Positions 8,584 through 19,201 of a stretch of 64,000 bases of DNA are shown here, piece after piece. Position 1 is the stretch's first letter, and each line of letters opens with the position of its first letter. Under the pieces are notes generated by a model, which was given only the letters and a program-made list of their open reading frames with translations, was not told the DNA's origin and did no database searches. The translations under genes and the position numbers were made by a program. The stretch is from Pseudoalteromonas sp. MSK9-3 (GTDB taxonomy: Bacteria; Pseudomonadota; Gammaproteobacteria; Enterobacterales; Alteromonadaceae): the NCBI RefSeq assembly GCF_003590335.1, contig NZ_MIET01000004.1, positions 96,772 through 160,771 of the forward strand, in the 5' to 3' direction.

Positions 8584-10218
8584 ATGAGTGTTCAGCCCTT
8601 TATCAACACCAAAATTTTAATTGTCGAAGAACAGCCTTTGGCGCTGAGCCATATGAAGCGTTCTTTAGAGCAATTAGACTTTAGGAATTTGAAATTTGCT
8701 GAACATGCACAAGCAGCAATTGAACATTGTCGTATTGAAAAATTTGATTTAGTGATCTGCTCTTTTGATCTTACTAAGCGACAAGACGGTTACCAGCTTT
8801 ATGAAGAACTGAAAAGTAAACGCCTCGTACGAAATGCGACCTCTTTTATTTTTGTTTCTGCAGAAACCAGTGGAGAGCTCGTTCATAGTGTGATTGAACT
8901 ACAGCCCGACGACTTTTTAGTTAAACCTTTTACCATTAAAGAATTAAGAGGCCGGATTGAGCGCGTATTAAAGCGCAAGCGCTCATTAAAGAAAATATAT
9001 ACTTTTATTGATGATGGTAACGACTCCAAAGCCGTTAAGTTAATTGACATTGAATTAGATAAACGTGGTCATGCGTATAGCCCAATATTACTTAAGCTAA
9101 AAGGCGAAGCTTTATTGCGGCTCAACCGTGTCAAAGATGCTAAAAAGTTTTATAAGTCGGCGCTCAATTTGCAAAAGTTTACTTGGGCAAAAATAGGCCT
9201 TATTGAAGCATTAATTGCTAACAATGAAGACGCCCTTGCACAACGCATGCTTAAAACTATGCTGGAGCGCTCTGAGACCCGTTTAATCGCCCTAGACCTA
9301 CTAGGAAGACTGGAAATAAAGCTAAGCCAATTTGAAACAGCTCAAGGCTTTTTAAGCGAAGCATCCAAAATTGCACCACGTAATATCGACCGTCAAAAAT
9401 CACTCAGTCGTATCGCGCTCATAAACCATGATTATGAACGCAGTTACCATGCGCAAAAAGATATTGCCCAATATGCCAAACATTCCATTCATGATAGTCC
9501 AGAGGTGTATTTAAACGCCGTAAGAGCCGGAATTGATTTTGCTTTGAGTACCGACCAAACCGAGCAAGTAAACCGCATAACGCGTCAGACTCAGCAATAT
9601 TTAGGGGAATTAAAAAAACAATTTCCAAATGCCGATAATCAAGCTCAAATTGATGTGCTCAATGCGCGCATACATTATTTAAAAGATGAAAGCAGAAATG
9701 CACGGAAGCTCATTGAACAGTTAGAAGATGAACCTTCAATACGGTCTGTAGATGCCTCACTAGACAAAGCAAAAGCCTACCATGAACTCGGCTTTCATCA
9801 CAAAGCACAAGAGCTATTTACGCAGATAGTCGCCCACTGTGAACGCCACGATAATGTGAGTGACCCAATTACTATGCACTATATTCAGCAGCAGCAAAGT
9901 GAGCGTCGTGATATTACCATGGGGCCTAAAGAATTAAATAACCATGCGGTTAATCAATTTAACCGAGGTCATTTAGATATGGCGCTTGAAGCATTCTCTC
10001 AGGCATTTAGGATCATGCCTAAAAATGCAAGCATTGCTCTCAACTTGTTACAATGCTTGCTCGATAATACGGGTAAAAATGGCCAGACATTCAATTCCAC
10101 ATTAGCCAAAAAATGTGTGTCTGCGCTTAATCAAAGCACGACTTTAGAACCAGAGCAAATAACCCGCCTCGATAAGCTCATGGCACAGCTCAATGAAATG
10201 GGGTTGTCTGTCGATTAG
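8584..10218 (+). CDS. atypical response regulator with TPR-rich tail
   Basis: A 544-residue cytosolic protein. Residues 8-130 form a CheY-like receiver (ILIVEEQPLA at the acidic pocket, FVSAETS, then DDFLVKPFT with Lys114). The position that normally holds the phosphorylated Asp is Ser60 (VICSFDL), with Asp62 two residues later, so classical phosphorylation looks lost or altered. Residues 150-540 are alpha-helical TPR-like repeats (for example LKLKGEALLRLNRVKDAKKFYKSAL and NRGHLDMALEAFSQAFRIMP). There is no DNA-binding domain, so it probably signals through protein contacts. Its stop overlaps the end of the convergent msrB by four bases. Confidence 0.88.
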   Translation: MSVQPFINTKILIVEEQPLALSHMKRSLEQLDFRNLKFAEHAQAAIEHCRIEKFDLVICSFDLTKRQDGYQLYEELKSKRLVRNATSFIFVSAETSGELVHSVIELQPDDFLVKPFTIKELRGRIERVLKRKRSLKKIYTFIDDGNDSKAVKLIDIELDKRGHAYSPILLKLKGEALLRLNRVKDAKKFYKSALNLQKFTWAKIGLIEALIANNEDALAQRMLKTMLERSETRLIALDLLGRLEIKLSQFETAQGFLSEASKIAPRNIDRQKSLSRIALINHDYERSYHAQKDIAQYAKHSIHDSPEVYLNAVRAGIDFALSTDQTEQVNRITRQTQQYLGELKKQFPNADNQAQIDVLNARIHYLKDESRNARKLIEQLEDEPSIRSVDASLDKAKAYHELGFHHKAQELFTQIVAHCERHDNVSDPITMHYIQQQQSERRDITMGPKELNNHAVNQFNRGHLDMALEAFSQAFRIMPKNASIALNLLQCLLDNTGKNGQTFNSTLAKKCVSALNQSTTLEPEQITRLDKLMAQLNEMGLSVD

Positions 10219-10661
10219 TCTTGTACCTTGACCATCGATAAGGCATTCACACAATAGCGTAATCCACTTGGTTTAGGCCCATCAGGAAACACATGGCCCA
10301 AATGGGCGTCACATACATTACATACAATTTCAACGCGTTGCATTGCATGAGAATTGTCGCCTATATAAGCAATGGCATTTTCTGCTGCAGGCTGTGTAAA
10401 TGATGGCCAACCCGACCCACTGTCAAACTTTTCATGTGCATCAAATAATAAGTTATCACAACACACACACGCATATTTCCCAGGTTCAAACAATGTGCAA
10501 CTGCCACTGCTAAACGGCCGTTCAGTGCCTTTGTTGCGCGTAATATAATACACATCATCATCCAGTAGCATTTGCCACTGTTCAGGTGTTTTTTCAACTC
10601 GCTTATCGGGAGCTAGATTACCATCGTTCGCCAATCTTAGTATATCGCGCCATTTAAGCAT
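10215..10661 (-). CDS. msrB: peptide-methionine (R)-S-oxide reductase MsrB
   Basis: A cytosolic enzyme of about 148 residues that reduces methionine-R-sulfoxide in proteins. Two zinc-binding CxxC pairs (CVCCD and CNVCD), the substrate motif GSGWPSF and the catalytic Cys in RYCVNA are all present. GTG 10670 would add three residues, but ATG 10661 has AAGGTG at good spacing and is preferred. It is a stand-alone gene, convergent with the response regulator, its stop overlapping that gene's end. Confidence 0.96.
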   Translation of the reverse strand: MLKWRDILRLANDGNLAPDKRVEKTPEQWQMLLDDDVYYITRNKGTERPFSSGSCTLFEPGKYACVCCDNLLFDAHEKFDSGSGWPSFTQPAAENAIAYIGDNSHAMQRVEIVCNVCDAHLGHVFPDGPKPSGLRYCVNALSMVKVQD

Positions 10662-10830
10662 ATTATTCACCTTTCATTGTTAGAGTGAGAACCAAATTAC
10701 TGTACTACGTTTATGGCTACCTATTTGGCTCAATTATGCAAAGAGACAATGTAAGACCTCTGCTCACAAACGCACATCATTGTCACCTTATTTTGTACCT
10801 GAATTATCCCCGAGCCCTTTTGCATAACAG

Positions 10831-11316
10831 TTAAGCTTTTTTAGCGCTTTTTTCTGGTTCAGGCCAGTCATTAAAAAAATGCTTTAGATAGCGACTGCGT
10901 ACTAAATATAAAATCACCCAAAGCAGCATCACCATCTGCACAGCAAGATATAACGAAAACTGATAGTAACTTTGTGATGCCTGTATAATAAGCCAACTAA
11001 GATCCGCCAGTGCAGCCACCAGCAAAGGCCAACGCATATAACGCCAGTATTTTGCTAAATACCGTGAACTAGAAGGTCTGCGTAATGAAAAAATAATGGT
11101 GGGCACTAACGCGATAGCACCAATGCCTAAGGCAACAAAAAAATGGTGTTTGGATTGAAAAAATAAAGACATAAAATCTAAATCAGGCCGGCGAGCAATA
11201 GCAGAAAAAACCCAAAGAAAATAAGCTCGAAGTAATACTACCAAAGTGAGATTAAACCCTATTGGGGTGCGATACACGCCGTATTTATCCCAATATTCAG
11301 GGCCATACTGTTTCAT
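10831..11316 (-). CDS. DUF2919 family inner-membrane protein (YfeZ-like)
   Basis: About 161 residues with four predicted membrane helices (roughly LTLVVLLRAYFLWVFSAI, FFVALGIGAIALVPTII, LLVAALADLSWLII and LAVQMVMLLWVILYLV). The N-terminal YGVYRTPIGF and C-terminal WPEPEK suit DUF2919. The frame can be read from GTG 11352, but ATG 11316 has GGAG upstream and gives MKQYGPEYWDKYG. Function unknown. It lies downstream of ligA on the same strand, 66 bp away. Confidence 0.75.
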   Translation of the reverse strand: MKQYGPEYWDKYGVYRTPIGFNLTLVVLLRAYFLWVFSAIARRPDLDFMSLFFQSKHHFFVALGIGAIALVPTIIFSLRRPSSSRYLAKYWRYMRWPLLVAALADLSWLIIQASQSYYQFSLYLAVQMVMLLWVILYLVRSRYLKHFFNDWPEPEKSAKKA

Positions 11317-11382
11317 TATACTACTCCACTTATCGGCAAAAAGTTGACTCACCTTTTTGCCGATAACACTTAACAGTCTTAA

Positions 11383-13482
<2,100 letters not shown>

Positions 13483-13486
13483 TTAC

Positions 13487-14212
13487 TTAAACTGCATACT
13501 CACGTACTTTTTCAACGTAAGCACGCACTGCATTGACTGACAAAGGCTCACGACTACTGTCTAACACTGTCGCACCAAATTCATCAGCCAGTTTTTTTGC
13601 CGCACCGTGCAACATGTTAAATGCAGCGAGACTGTCACCTTCACACGGTAGGGTCATAAAGAGACTAACCCCTGCGGTACCAAACTGTTCCATATTATCA
13701 ATGTCAAACGTCCCTGGATTGAACATATTAACTAAACGAAATAATACCGGCCCATTACCTGACGGCTCCACATGGCGGTTAAAAAAACCTTCATCTGAGT
13801 ATTTAAAGCCTAAGCTTAATACTGCAGGTAACAACCTTGAACCTGCCATTGTTAACCCTTCTGGCATAGCAATGTGCAATATAATGAAATCAGATGGTTC
13901 TGGTTGCGCCTGTGTGCTTGATTCTGCACCAGAGTCTACCTGCGTATCTTGCTGTGTGTGCACTGTGGCAGTGTCAGCATCTTTAGTCGCAATAGGCTCA
14001 TCATCTAAGGCAGCAAAGTTCAACTCACCAATGTCTGGTTCATCGTTACTTTGTATTGACGAAGGCTGCTCAACTTGAGGCTCCGCCTCTTGTTCTCGTT
14101 GTTGCTCATCCGGTTGGTCCTTTTTACGCACCGACCATAAACCATGGATCAGTAATCCACCAATTACTAATGCGCTGATCACGATTAACGCCCATCTCAA
14201 TTCTGTGGCCAT
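13487..14212 (-). CDS. zipA: cell division protein ZipA
   Basis: A 241-residue FtsZ-tethering protein. An N-terminal membrane helix (residues 6-26) is followed by a charged and Gln/Glu-rich linker (about 30-110), then the C-terminal ZipA domain that binds the FtsZ tail (FIILHIAMPEGLTMAG, LSLGFKYSDEGFFNRH, VSLFMTLPCEGDS). It is shorter than E. coli ZipA (328) because the linker is short. It sits 18 bp after smc and upstream of ligA, an order found in Vibrio and Shewanella relatives. Confidence 0.95.
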   Translation of the reverse strand: MATELRWALIVISALVIGGLLIHGLWSVRKKDQPDEQQREQEAEPQVEQPSSIQSNDEPDIGELNFAALDDEPIATKDADTATVHTQQDTQVDSGAESSTQAQPEPSDFIILHIAMPEGLTMAGSRLLPAVLSLGFKYSDEGFFNRHVEPSGNGPVLFRLVNMFNPGTFDIDNMEQFGTAGVSLFMTLPCEGDSLAAFNMLHGAAKKLADEFGATVLDSSREPLSVNAVRAYVEKVREYAV

Positions 14213-14230
14213 TGCTCACCTTTTTTATTC

Positions 14231-17200
14231 TCATGCTTGTGCCATTTGCACTGCTTGTTCTATGTCAACGGCAACCATTCTCGAAACACCAGGTTCCGCC
14301 ATAGTTACCCCCGTCAGCTTACCAGCCATTTCCATTGCAATTTTGTTATGGCTAATATAAATAAATTGTACCGTTTGAGACATTTCCTCAACTAAACGAC
14401 AAAAACGTCCGACGTTTGCATCATCTAACGGTGCATCAACCTCATCTAGCATACAAAACGGTGCCGGATTCAGTCTAAAGATCGAAAACACCAATGATAA
14501 TGCGGTCAGCGCTTTTTCTCCACCACTTAACAGATGAATTGTTGAGTTTTTCTTTCCTGGTGGTCTTGCCATGATGCTCACACCACTTTCTAGCAAGTCA
14601 TCACTGGTCAACTCTAAGTATGCACTACCCCCTCCAAAAACTTTAGGAAATAACTCTTTTAAATCATCATTTATTTGATCAAATGTCGCCTTAAAGCGAA
14701 TTTTGGTCTCTTTATCTATTTTTCTGATCGCATTCTCTAATGTTTTTAATGCTGAGGTTAAATCATCAAGTTGGCTATCTAGGTAACGCTTCCTTTCACT
14801 GGCTTCATCAAATTCGCTGATTGCCGCTAAGTTTACCGCACCCAAAGCCTGTAATGCGTCCAAAGCTGTATTTAACTGTAATTGTAGCGCGTTAACATTA
14901 CTATTTTCAGGCAATGTCGCCAAGACGTCATGCACATTTTGCTCTAAACTCTCTAGCGGCTCTAACGCAGCTTGTGCTTTAATCGCCAAACCTTGTTCAT
15001 CTAATTGATGTTTTTGTAGCAGCTCTCGTAAACGTGCAACCTCACTGGTCGCCCCTTTTAACGCAATTTGCTTTTCTTGTAGCTGCACTTTCGCGTGTTG
15101 TAATTGCTGTTGCAGGTCATCTAATATCTTTTGTTGCTTAGACTGACTTGATAGCAATTGCATGATACTGTCATCGATGTCTTTCATCGGCGTAGTTAAT
15201 CGTTGCAGCTCCTCATTCACTCTTTGAGACTGCTCAAAAGCGAGAGTATAACTTTTTTCACTGTGTACTACTTTTGATTGAATTAATTGCCAAGCGCTTT
15301 TAGCTTGCTGCTCTGCGAGCGTCGCTGCATGCAGCTTTTTTAGCCCTAATTCTTTATTAATGAGCGCTTGCTTTTGTTCACTTTTTTTCAGCTCAAATTG
15401 TTCTTTAAACTGTAAACATTGAGATTGGCGCTGCGACAGCCTTATCTTGGAATCAGTATACGCTTGCTCTGCATTATTTAAGTCTATTTGATCATTCGCC
15501 ACATGCCCGTTTAATATTTGCAGCTTGTGCTGCAAAGACTCATAACTTTCAAGCCACTGGCTACTTTGTTGCTTTAGTATTTCATGGCGAGATTGCAATG
15601 CCGCAACCTGTTGAGACAACTGATGCACTTGCTCTTTATTATCTGCTTGGGCTGACTGGCAGTCCGCTAATTGCGTTTTGAGTGTTAAAACATCTTGCTC
15701 TATTAAAGCTAATTTAGCGACTACGTTAGGTAAACTTTGCTCAAGCGTTCTTAACCGTGCATGTTGGCTTAATATGTTATCTTGCTCGTCATTTTTTACC
15801 GTTGCGCGCCAATTTTCTCCATGTAATCCGCCAGATAAATCAATACCAAAAATCCACTGTTCATGCGTATTAAATGACCCGTTATTTTCTATTAGTTGCA
15901 CTCTGTTTAACAATGATGGGTAAATATCACTTTCAATAAATTGTGCTACCGAGCCTACTTTAGCTTGTTGCTCAAATGGCCAGACCGCATTATCAGCTGG
16001 GCTGTCTGTCACGTTTAACGTACTCAACCCTAACAGAGCACGTTCCACCAGCATCTCAAAACCCGCTGTCACTCTTAAAGTACTCAGCAAGTTACGGTGT
16101 TCATCTGTATTTGTTACCGCTAAGACTGTCGCCAATGCATCAATATTAGCGATTAAATGCGTATGCGCCTGTTGCTGCTCTATGAGTGCTTGCTGTGCTT
16201 CATTGTGCTGCTGAGTAAGGGTGTTTATCTGTGAAGTAAGCGCGTGTCCAGCTGCATGTAATTGAGCAACTTTCTGTGTTTTTTCAACAAGCGCTTGCTG
16301 GTCTTGCTTGCTTTTCTCTCGAGGGTCATCGGCAATCAAAGCGGTAACTTGGTCGGTTAGTTCTTGCTGCTTTTCTTGGTTATGCTTGTGAGATTGCTGA
16401 GCCTGAATATAGTGCTGTTCTATTTTAGTATGTTCAGCTTGGGATTGTTCAAGTAACCCAATAGACGTCTGCAATTGTATTTCATCAGCTTGGTTTTTTG
16501 ACAACATCTCATCATGCATGTGTTGATATTCATCTAGCTGCAATTGCGTAATTAACTGACTTTCAATACTCTCTTGTAATTGTTCATGAGATTCTGTTGC
16601 TTCAACCTTTAGTGCCATCAGTTGTACCTGAGCGTCCGTTGTGTCTGCTTTATAGATAATCGCCTGCTTTTGAAGCTCACTATGCTTATCCACTAAATGT
16701 ATTTTCTGCTGCTCAGCCTTGGTTAAATTAGTATGAATTTGATGAATACTGAGTTGTTGTTCTGCGATCCCGTCATTTAAATGTGTTACTTGCCCTTCCA
16801 GTGCTGCAAGCACGTCATGATGGCCGCTATGCGCAGTATTTAAAAATGTAATCTCAGATTGTACTTTTGTGATGTGCTGTAGTTTTTGTTGCTGCTTTTG
16901 ATGAAAGCCCTGCCACTTTAAAACTGCTAATTGACCTTTGTAAGTCCGCTCTTGTTGCTTTAATGCTCGATAAGACTGTGCGTCTTTTGCCTGTATTGCT
17001 AAACGATCTAGCTGCAATTGTAGCTCTTTGCGTACATCAAGTAATCGTTCTAAGTTCTCTCGAGTACTTTTAATCCTTGTTTGCGTCTCTCTTCGACGCT
17101 CTTTATATTTAGATACGCCCGCAGCCTCTTCAAGAAAAACACGCAACTCTTGGGGTTTACTCTCTATCAGCCGCGAGATCATGCCTTGCTCAATAATTGC

Positions 17201-17623
17201 GTAACTGCGAGGCCCCAGACCTGTGCCTAAAAAAATATCGGTAATATCTCGCTTACGGCACTTACTGCCATTAAGAAAATACAAGGACTGGCCATCACGC
17301 GTCACCAACCTTTTAATTGATACCGTGTTACGGTCGGCTAATGTACCTGGTAAACGCCCTTGGGCATTGTCAAACATCAACTCTACAGATGCTTGTGATA
17401 TCGGTTTACGGTTTGTTGAGCCATTAAAAATGACATCGGTCATCGCATCACCGCGTAAGTTTTTCGCCGAACTTTCACCGAGCACCCACCGTACCGCATC
17501 AATGACATTCGACTTGCCACAGCCATTAGGGCCAACAACACACGTCATCTGATCAATAAAGGGGATTTTTGTTGGCTCAACAAAAGACTTAAAACCCGCA
17601 AGTTTAATACTACTTAAGCGCAT
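14231..17623 (-). CDS. smc: chromosome segregation ATPase SMC
   Basis: A 1130-residue SMC. The Walker A motif GPNGCGKS is at residues 31-38 and the signature LLSGGEKAL and Walker B CMLDEVDAPLDD are near the C-terminus. Two very Gln-rich coiled coils flank a hinge in the middle (roughly 500-620). The size is usual for SMC. Presence of SMC, rather than the enterobacterial MukB, fits Alteromonadales. It probably forms the condensin core with ScpA/ScpB encoded elsewhere. Likely cotranscribed with zipA. Confidence 0.97.
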   Translation of the reverse strand: MRLSSIKLAGFKSFVEPTKIPFIDQMTCVVGPNGCGKSNVIDAVRWVLGESSAKNLRGDAMTDVIFNGSTNRKPISQASVELMFDNAQGRLPGTLADRNTVSIKRLVTRDGQSLYFLNGSKCRKRDITDIFLGTGLGPRSYAIIEQGMISRLIESKPQELRVFLEEAAGVSKYKERRRETQTRIKSTRENLERLLDVRKELQLQLDRLAIQAKDAQSYRALKQQERTYKGQLAVLKWQGFHQKQQQKLQHITKVQSEITFLNTAHSGHHDVLAALEGQVTHLNDGIAEQQLSIHQIHTNLTKAEQQKIHLVDKHSELQKQAIIYKADTTDAQVQLMALKVEATESHEQLQESIESQLITQLQLDEYQHMHDEMLSKNQADEIQLQTSIGLLEQSQAEHTKIEQHYIQAQQSHKHNQEKQQELTDQVTALIADDPREKSKQDQQALVEKTQKVAQLHAAGHALTSQINTLTQQHNEAQQALIEQQQAHTHLIANIDALATVLAVTNTDEHRNLLSTLRVTAGFEMLVERALLGLSTLNVTDSPADNAVWPFEQQAKVGSVAQFIESDIYPSLLNRVQLIENNGSFNTHEQWIFGIDLSGGLHGENWRATVKNDEQDNILSQHARLRTLEQSLPNVVAKLALIEQDVLTLKTQLADCQSAQADNKEQVHQLSQQVAALQSRHEILKQQSSQWLESYESLQHKLQILNGHVANDQIDLNNAEQAYTDSKIRLSQRQSQCLQFKEQFELKKSEQKQALINKELGLKKLHAATLAEQQAKSAWQLIQSKVVHSEKSYTLAFEQSQRVNEELQRLTTPMKDIDDSIMQLLSSQSKQQKILDDLQQQLQHAKVQLQEKQIALKGATSEVARLRELLQKHQLDEQGLAIKAQAALEPLESLEQNVHDVLATLPENSNVNALQLQLNTALDALQALGAVNLAAISEFDEASERKRYLDSQLDDLTSALKTLENAIRKIDKETKIRFKATFDQINDDLKELFPKVFGGGSAYLELTSDDLLESGVSIMARPPGKKNSTIHLLSGGEKALTALSLVFSIFRLNPAPFCMLDEVDAPLDDANVGRFCRLVEEMSQTVQFIYISHNKIAMEMAGKLTGVTMAEPGVSRMVAVDIEQAVQMAQA

Positions 17624-17671
17624 ATGCTAATTAGCTACTCATCAAAATAAAGGGCTATAAATCAAACATCG

Positions 17672-18403
17672 TTAGTTCTGGCGTTTCATATTATCTAAAA
17701 TAATACCTGTCGCCATTGCCACATTAAGAGACTCTGCAACACCGAACGCAGGAATGGTAATCGGGGCATTAATGTACTGACCTACAGGTTCACGAATACC
17801 GTGTGATTCGCTTCCCATAACGAGTACACCACGCGCAGAAAAAGCTGTGCCATGTACATTTTCGCCATTTAAATATGCGCCATAAATATCACCTGAATAA
17901 GACGCTAAAAACTCTGGAAGGTCGCAACGCACAACATCAATACGTACAAAAGAGCCCATCGTAGCACTGATCACTTTGGGATTTAGGTGATCAGCACAAT
18001 CTTCACTGACAACGACCTGATTTAGTCCATACCAATCAGCCAACCGAATAATCGTACCAAGGTTACCTGGGTCAGACACGCCATCGAGTGCTAATACGAT
18101 CCCTGACGTATCGACTTCTGCACTTTCAGGAAAAGGGACAATTGCAATCGCTGCGTTATTACTCACTAAAGTGCTGACTTTTGATAAACTGTCACTGTCA
18201 GCTTCTGTACAGGTCACGCCTGCTAACTTTGCTGAATGCGCAGATAAAAACTCCGTAGTCGCAAAAAGATGTACTACATTCAACCCAGCATCAAGAAGCT
18301 CCAAGATATTTTTCTCACCCTGAACTAAATACTGCTGATGTTGTTTTCTATATTTTTTTTGTGCTAATGCACGTAAGAGTTTCGATTGATTTTTAGAGAG
18401 CAT
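17672..18403 (-). CDS. TrmH/SpoU-family RNA 2'-O-methyltransferase
   Basis: A 243-residue SPOUT methyltransferase. The N-terminal substrate-binding domain (YLVQGEKNILELLDAG) is followed by the knotted catalytic domain with the three motifs: LDGVSDPGNLGTIIRLADW, VLVMGSESHGI and IPAFGVAESLNVAMATGIIL. It is probably directed at 23S rRNA or tRNA; the exact nucleotide cannot be told from sequence. It lies 48 bp upstream of smc on the same strand, so it may start that transcript. Confidence 0.88.
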   Translation of the reverse strand: MLSKNQSKLLRALAQKKYRKQHQQYLVQGEKNILELLDAGLNVVHLFATTEFLSAHSAKLAGVTCTEADSDSLSKVSTLVSNNAAIAIVPFPESAEVDTSGIVLALDGVSDPGNLGTIIRLADWYGLNQVVVSEDCADHLNPKVISATMGSFVRIDVVRCDLPEFLASYSGDIYGAYLNGENVHGTAFSARGVLVMGSESHGIREPVGQYINAPITIPAFGVAESLNVAMATGIILDNMKRQN

Positions 18404-18686
18404 AGCTACCTCAATGTCCTGAGGGGTGGATTATACCTGAGCAGAGAAATAATGCGAGAAACACAGAGCTTAGTGTTTATTAAGCTACATATTAGTCTAT
18501 CGAACGCGATTAAGATGACATAGGTAGATGGCATTTTGCATTCTTATTTAAGGCTCTTGATCGCAGATACAACTCACACACCATAAGCCAACCTTTTATT
18601 AAAAATAAAAACAATATATTGACCTAATTATGTCGACAAGATAGATTAGTGCTGCGTTTTATTTTATTAAATAAGGAAAATTAAAT

Positions 18687-19118
18687 ATGAAAAAAACAAG
18701 TATTGCGCTCATCCTATCAACACTCGCCTTTTCTTCAATGTCTAATGCATCAAATTTAGGTGTTAATATTACAGAAAAACCTAGACCAGGTGTACCCCAA
18801 GCACGTTGGACTGACGTGGTTATCGGTGACAATTACGCCCAACACCAAACTGCCAAGTTTAATTATACTGTTTCTAACTACAGCGTATCATTCAACTGGA
18901 CGACAAATGATGGTGCGACTGGTGGTTGTCATATTTATTATGATGTAAATAGAGATAGCTCAAGTGACTGGGATTACCAGGTAGCTAAAAGACGCTATAA
19001 CAACACAAAAGAAATGCTACTTAACTTAAAAGCTGGCGATCATTTATTTATCCAATCTGCATTTGCAAGTAATAACACATCTTGTGAAGTCACACTAAAG
19101 CACAATATCGGCTTCTAA
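18687..19118 (+). CDS. small secreted protein of unknown function
   Basis: A 143-residue protein with a typical Sec signal peptide (MKKTSIALILSTLAFSSMSNA, cleavage after about residue 21). The mature part is rich in aromatic residues, Asn and Ser, with two Cys (GGCHIYY and TSCEVTL) that may form one disulfide. AAGGA precedes the ATG. No family was recognised. The strand pattern resembles a small beta-sandwich, as in some secreted inhibitors or adhesins, but that is a guess. It is convergent with the S8 protease gene and shares its terminator. Confidence 0.75.
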   Translation: MKKTSIALILSTLAFSSMSNASNLGVNITEKPRPGVPQARWTDVVIGDNYAQHQTAKFNYTVSNYSVSFNWTTNDGATGGCHIYYDVNRDSSSDWDYQVAKRRYNNTKEMLLNLKAGDHLFIQSAFASNNTSCEVTLKHNIGF

Positions 19119-19157
19119 TAAGCATGTAAGAATATTTATCAACACTGCTTAGTTGTA

Positions 19158-19186
19158 AAAAACAGCGCCACACAGGCGCTGTTTTT
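19158..19186. terminator. bidirectional intrinsic terminator
   Basis: AAAACAGCGCC pairs with GGCGCTGTTTT around ACACA, with A- and T-runs on the two sides. It serves both the secreted protein gene (+) and the S8 protease gene (-). Confidence 0.9.
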
Positions 19187-19201
19187 ATTTCAAAGTTTTA
19201 A

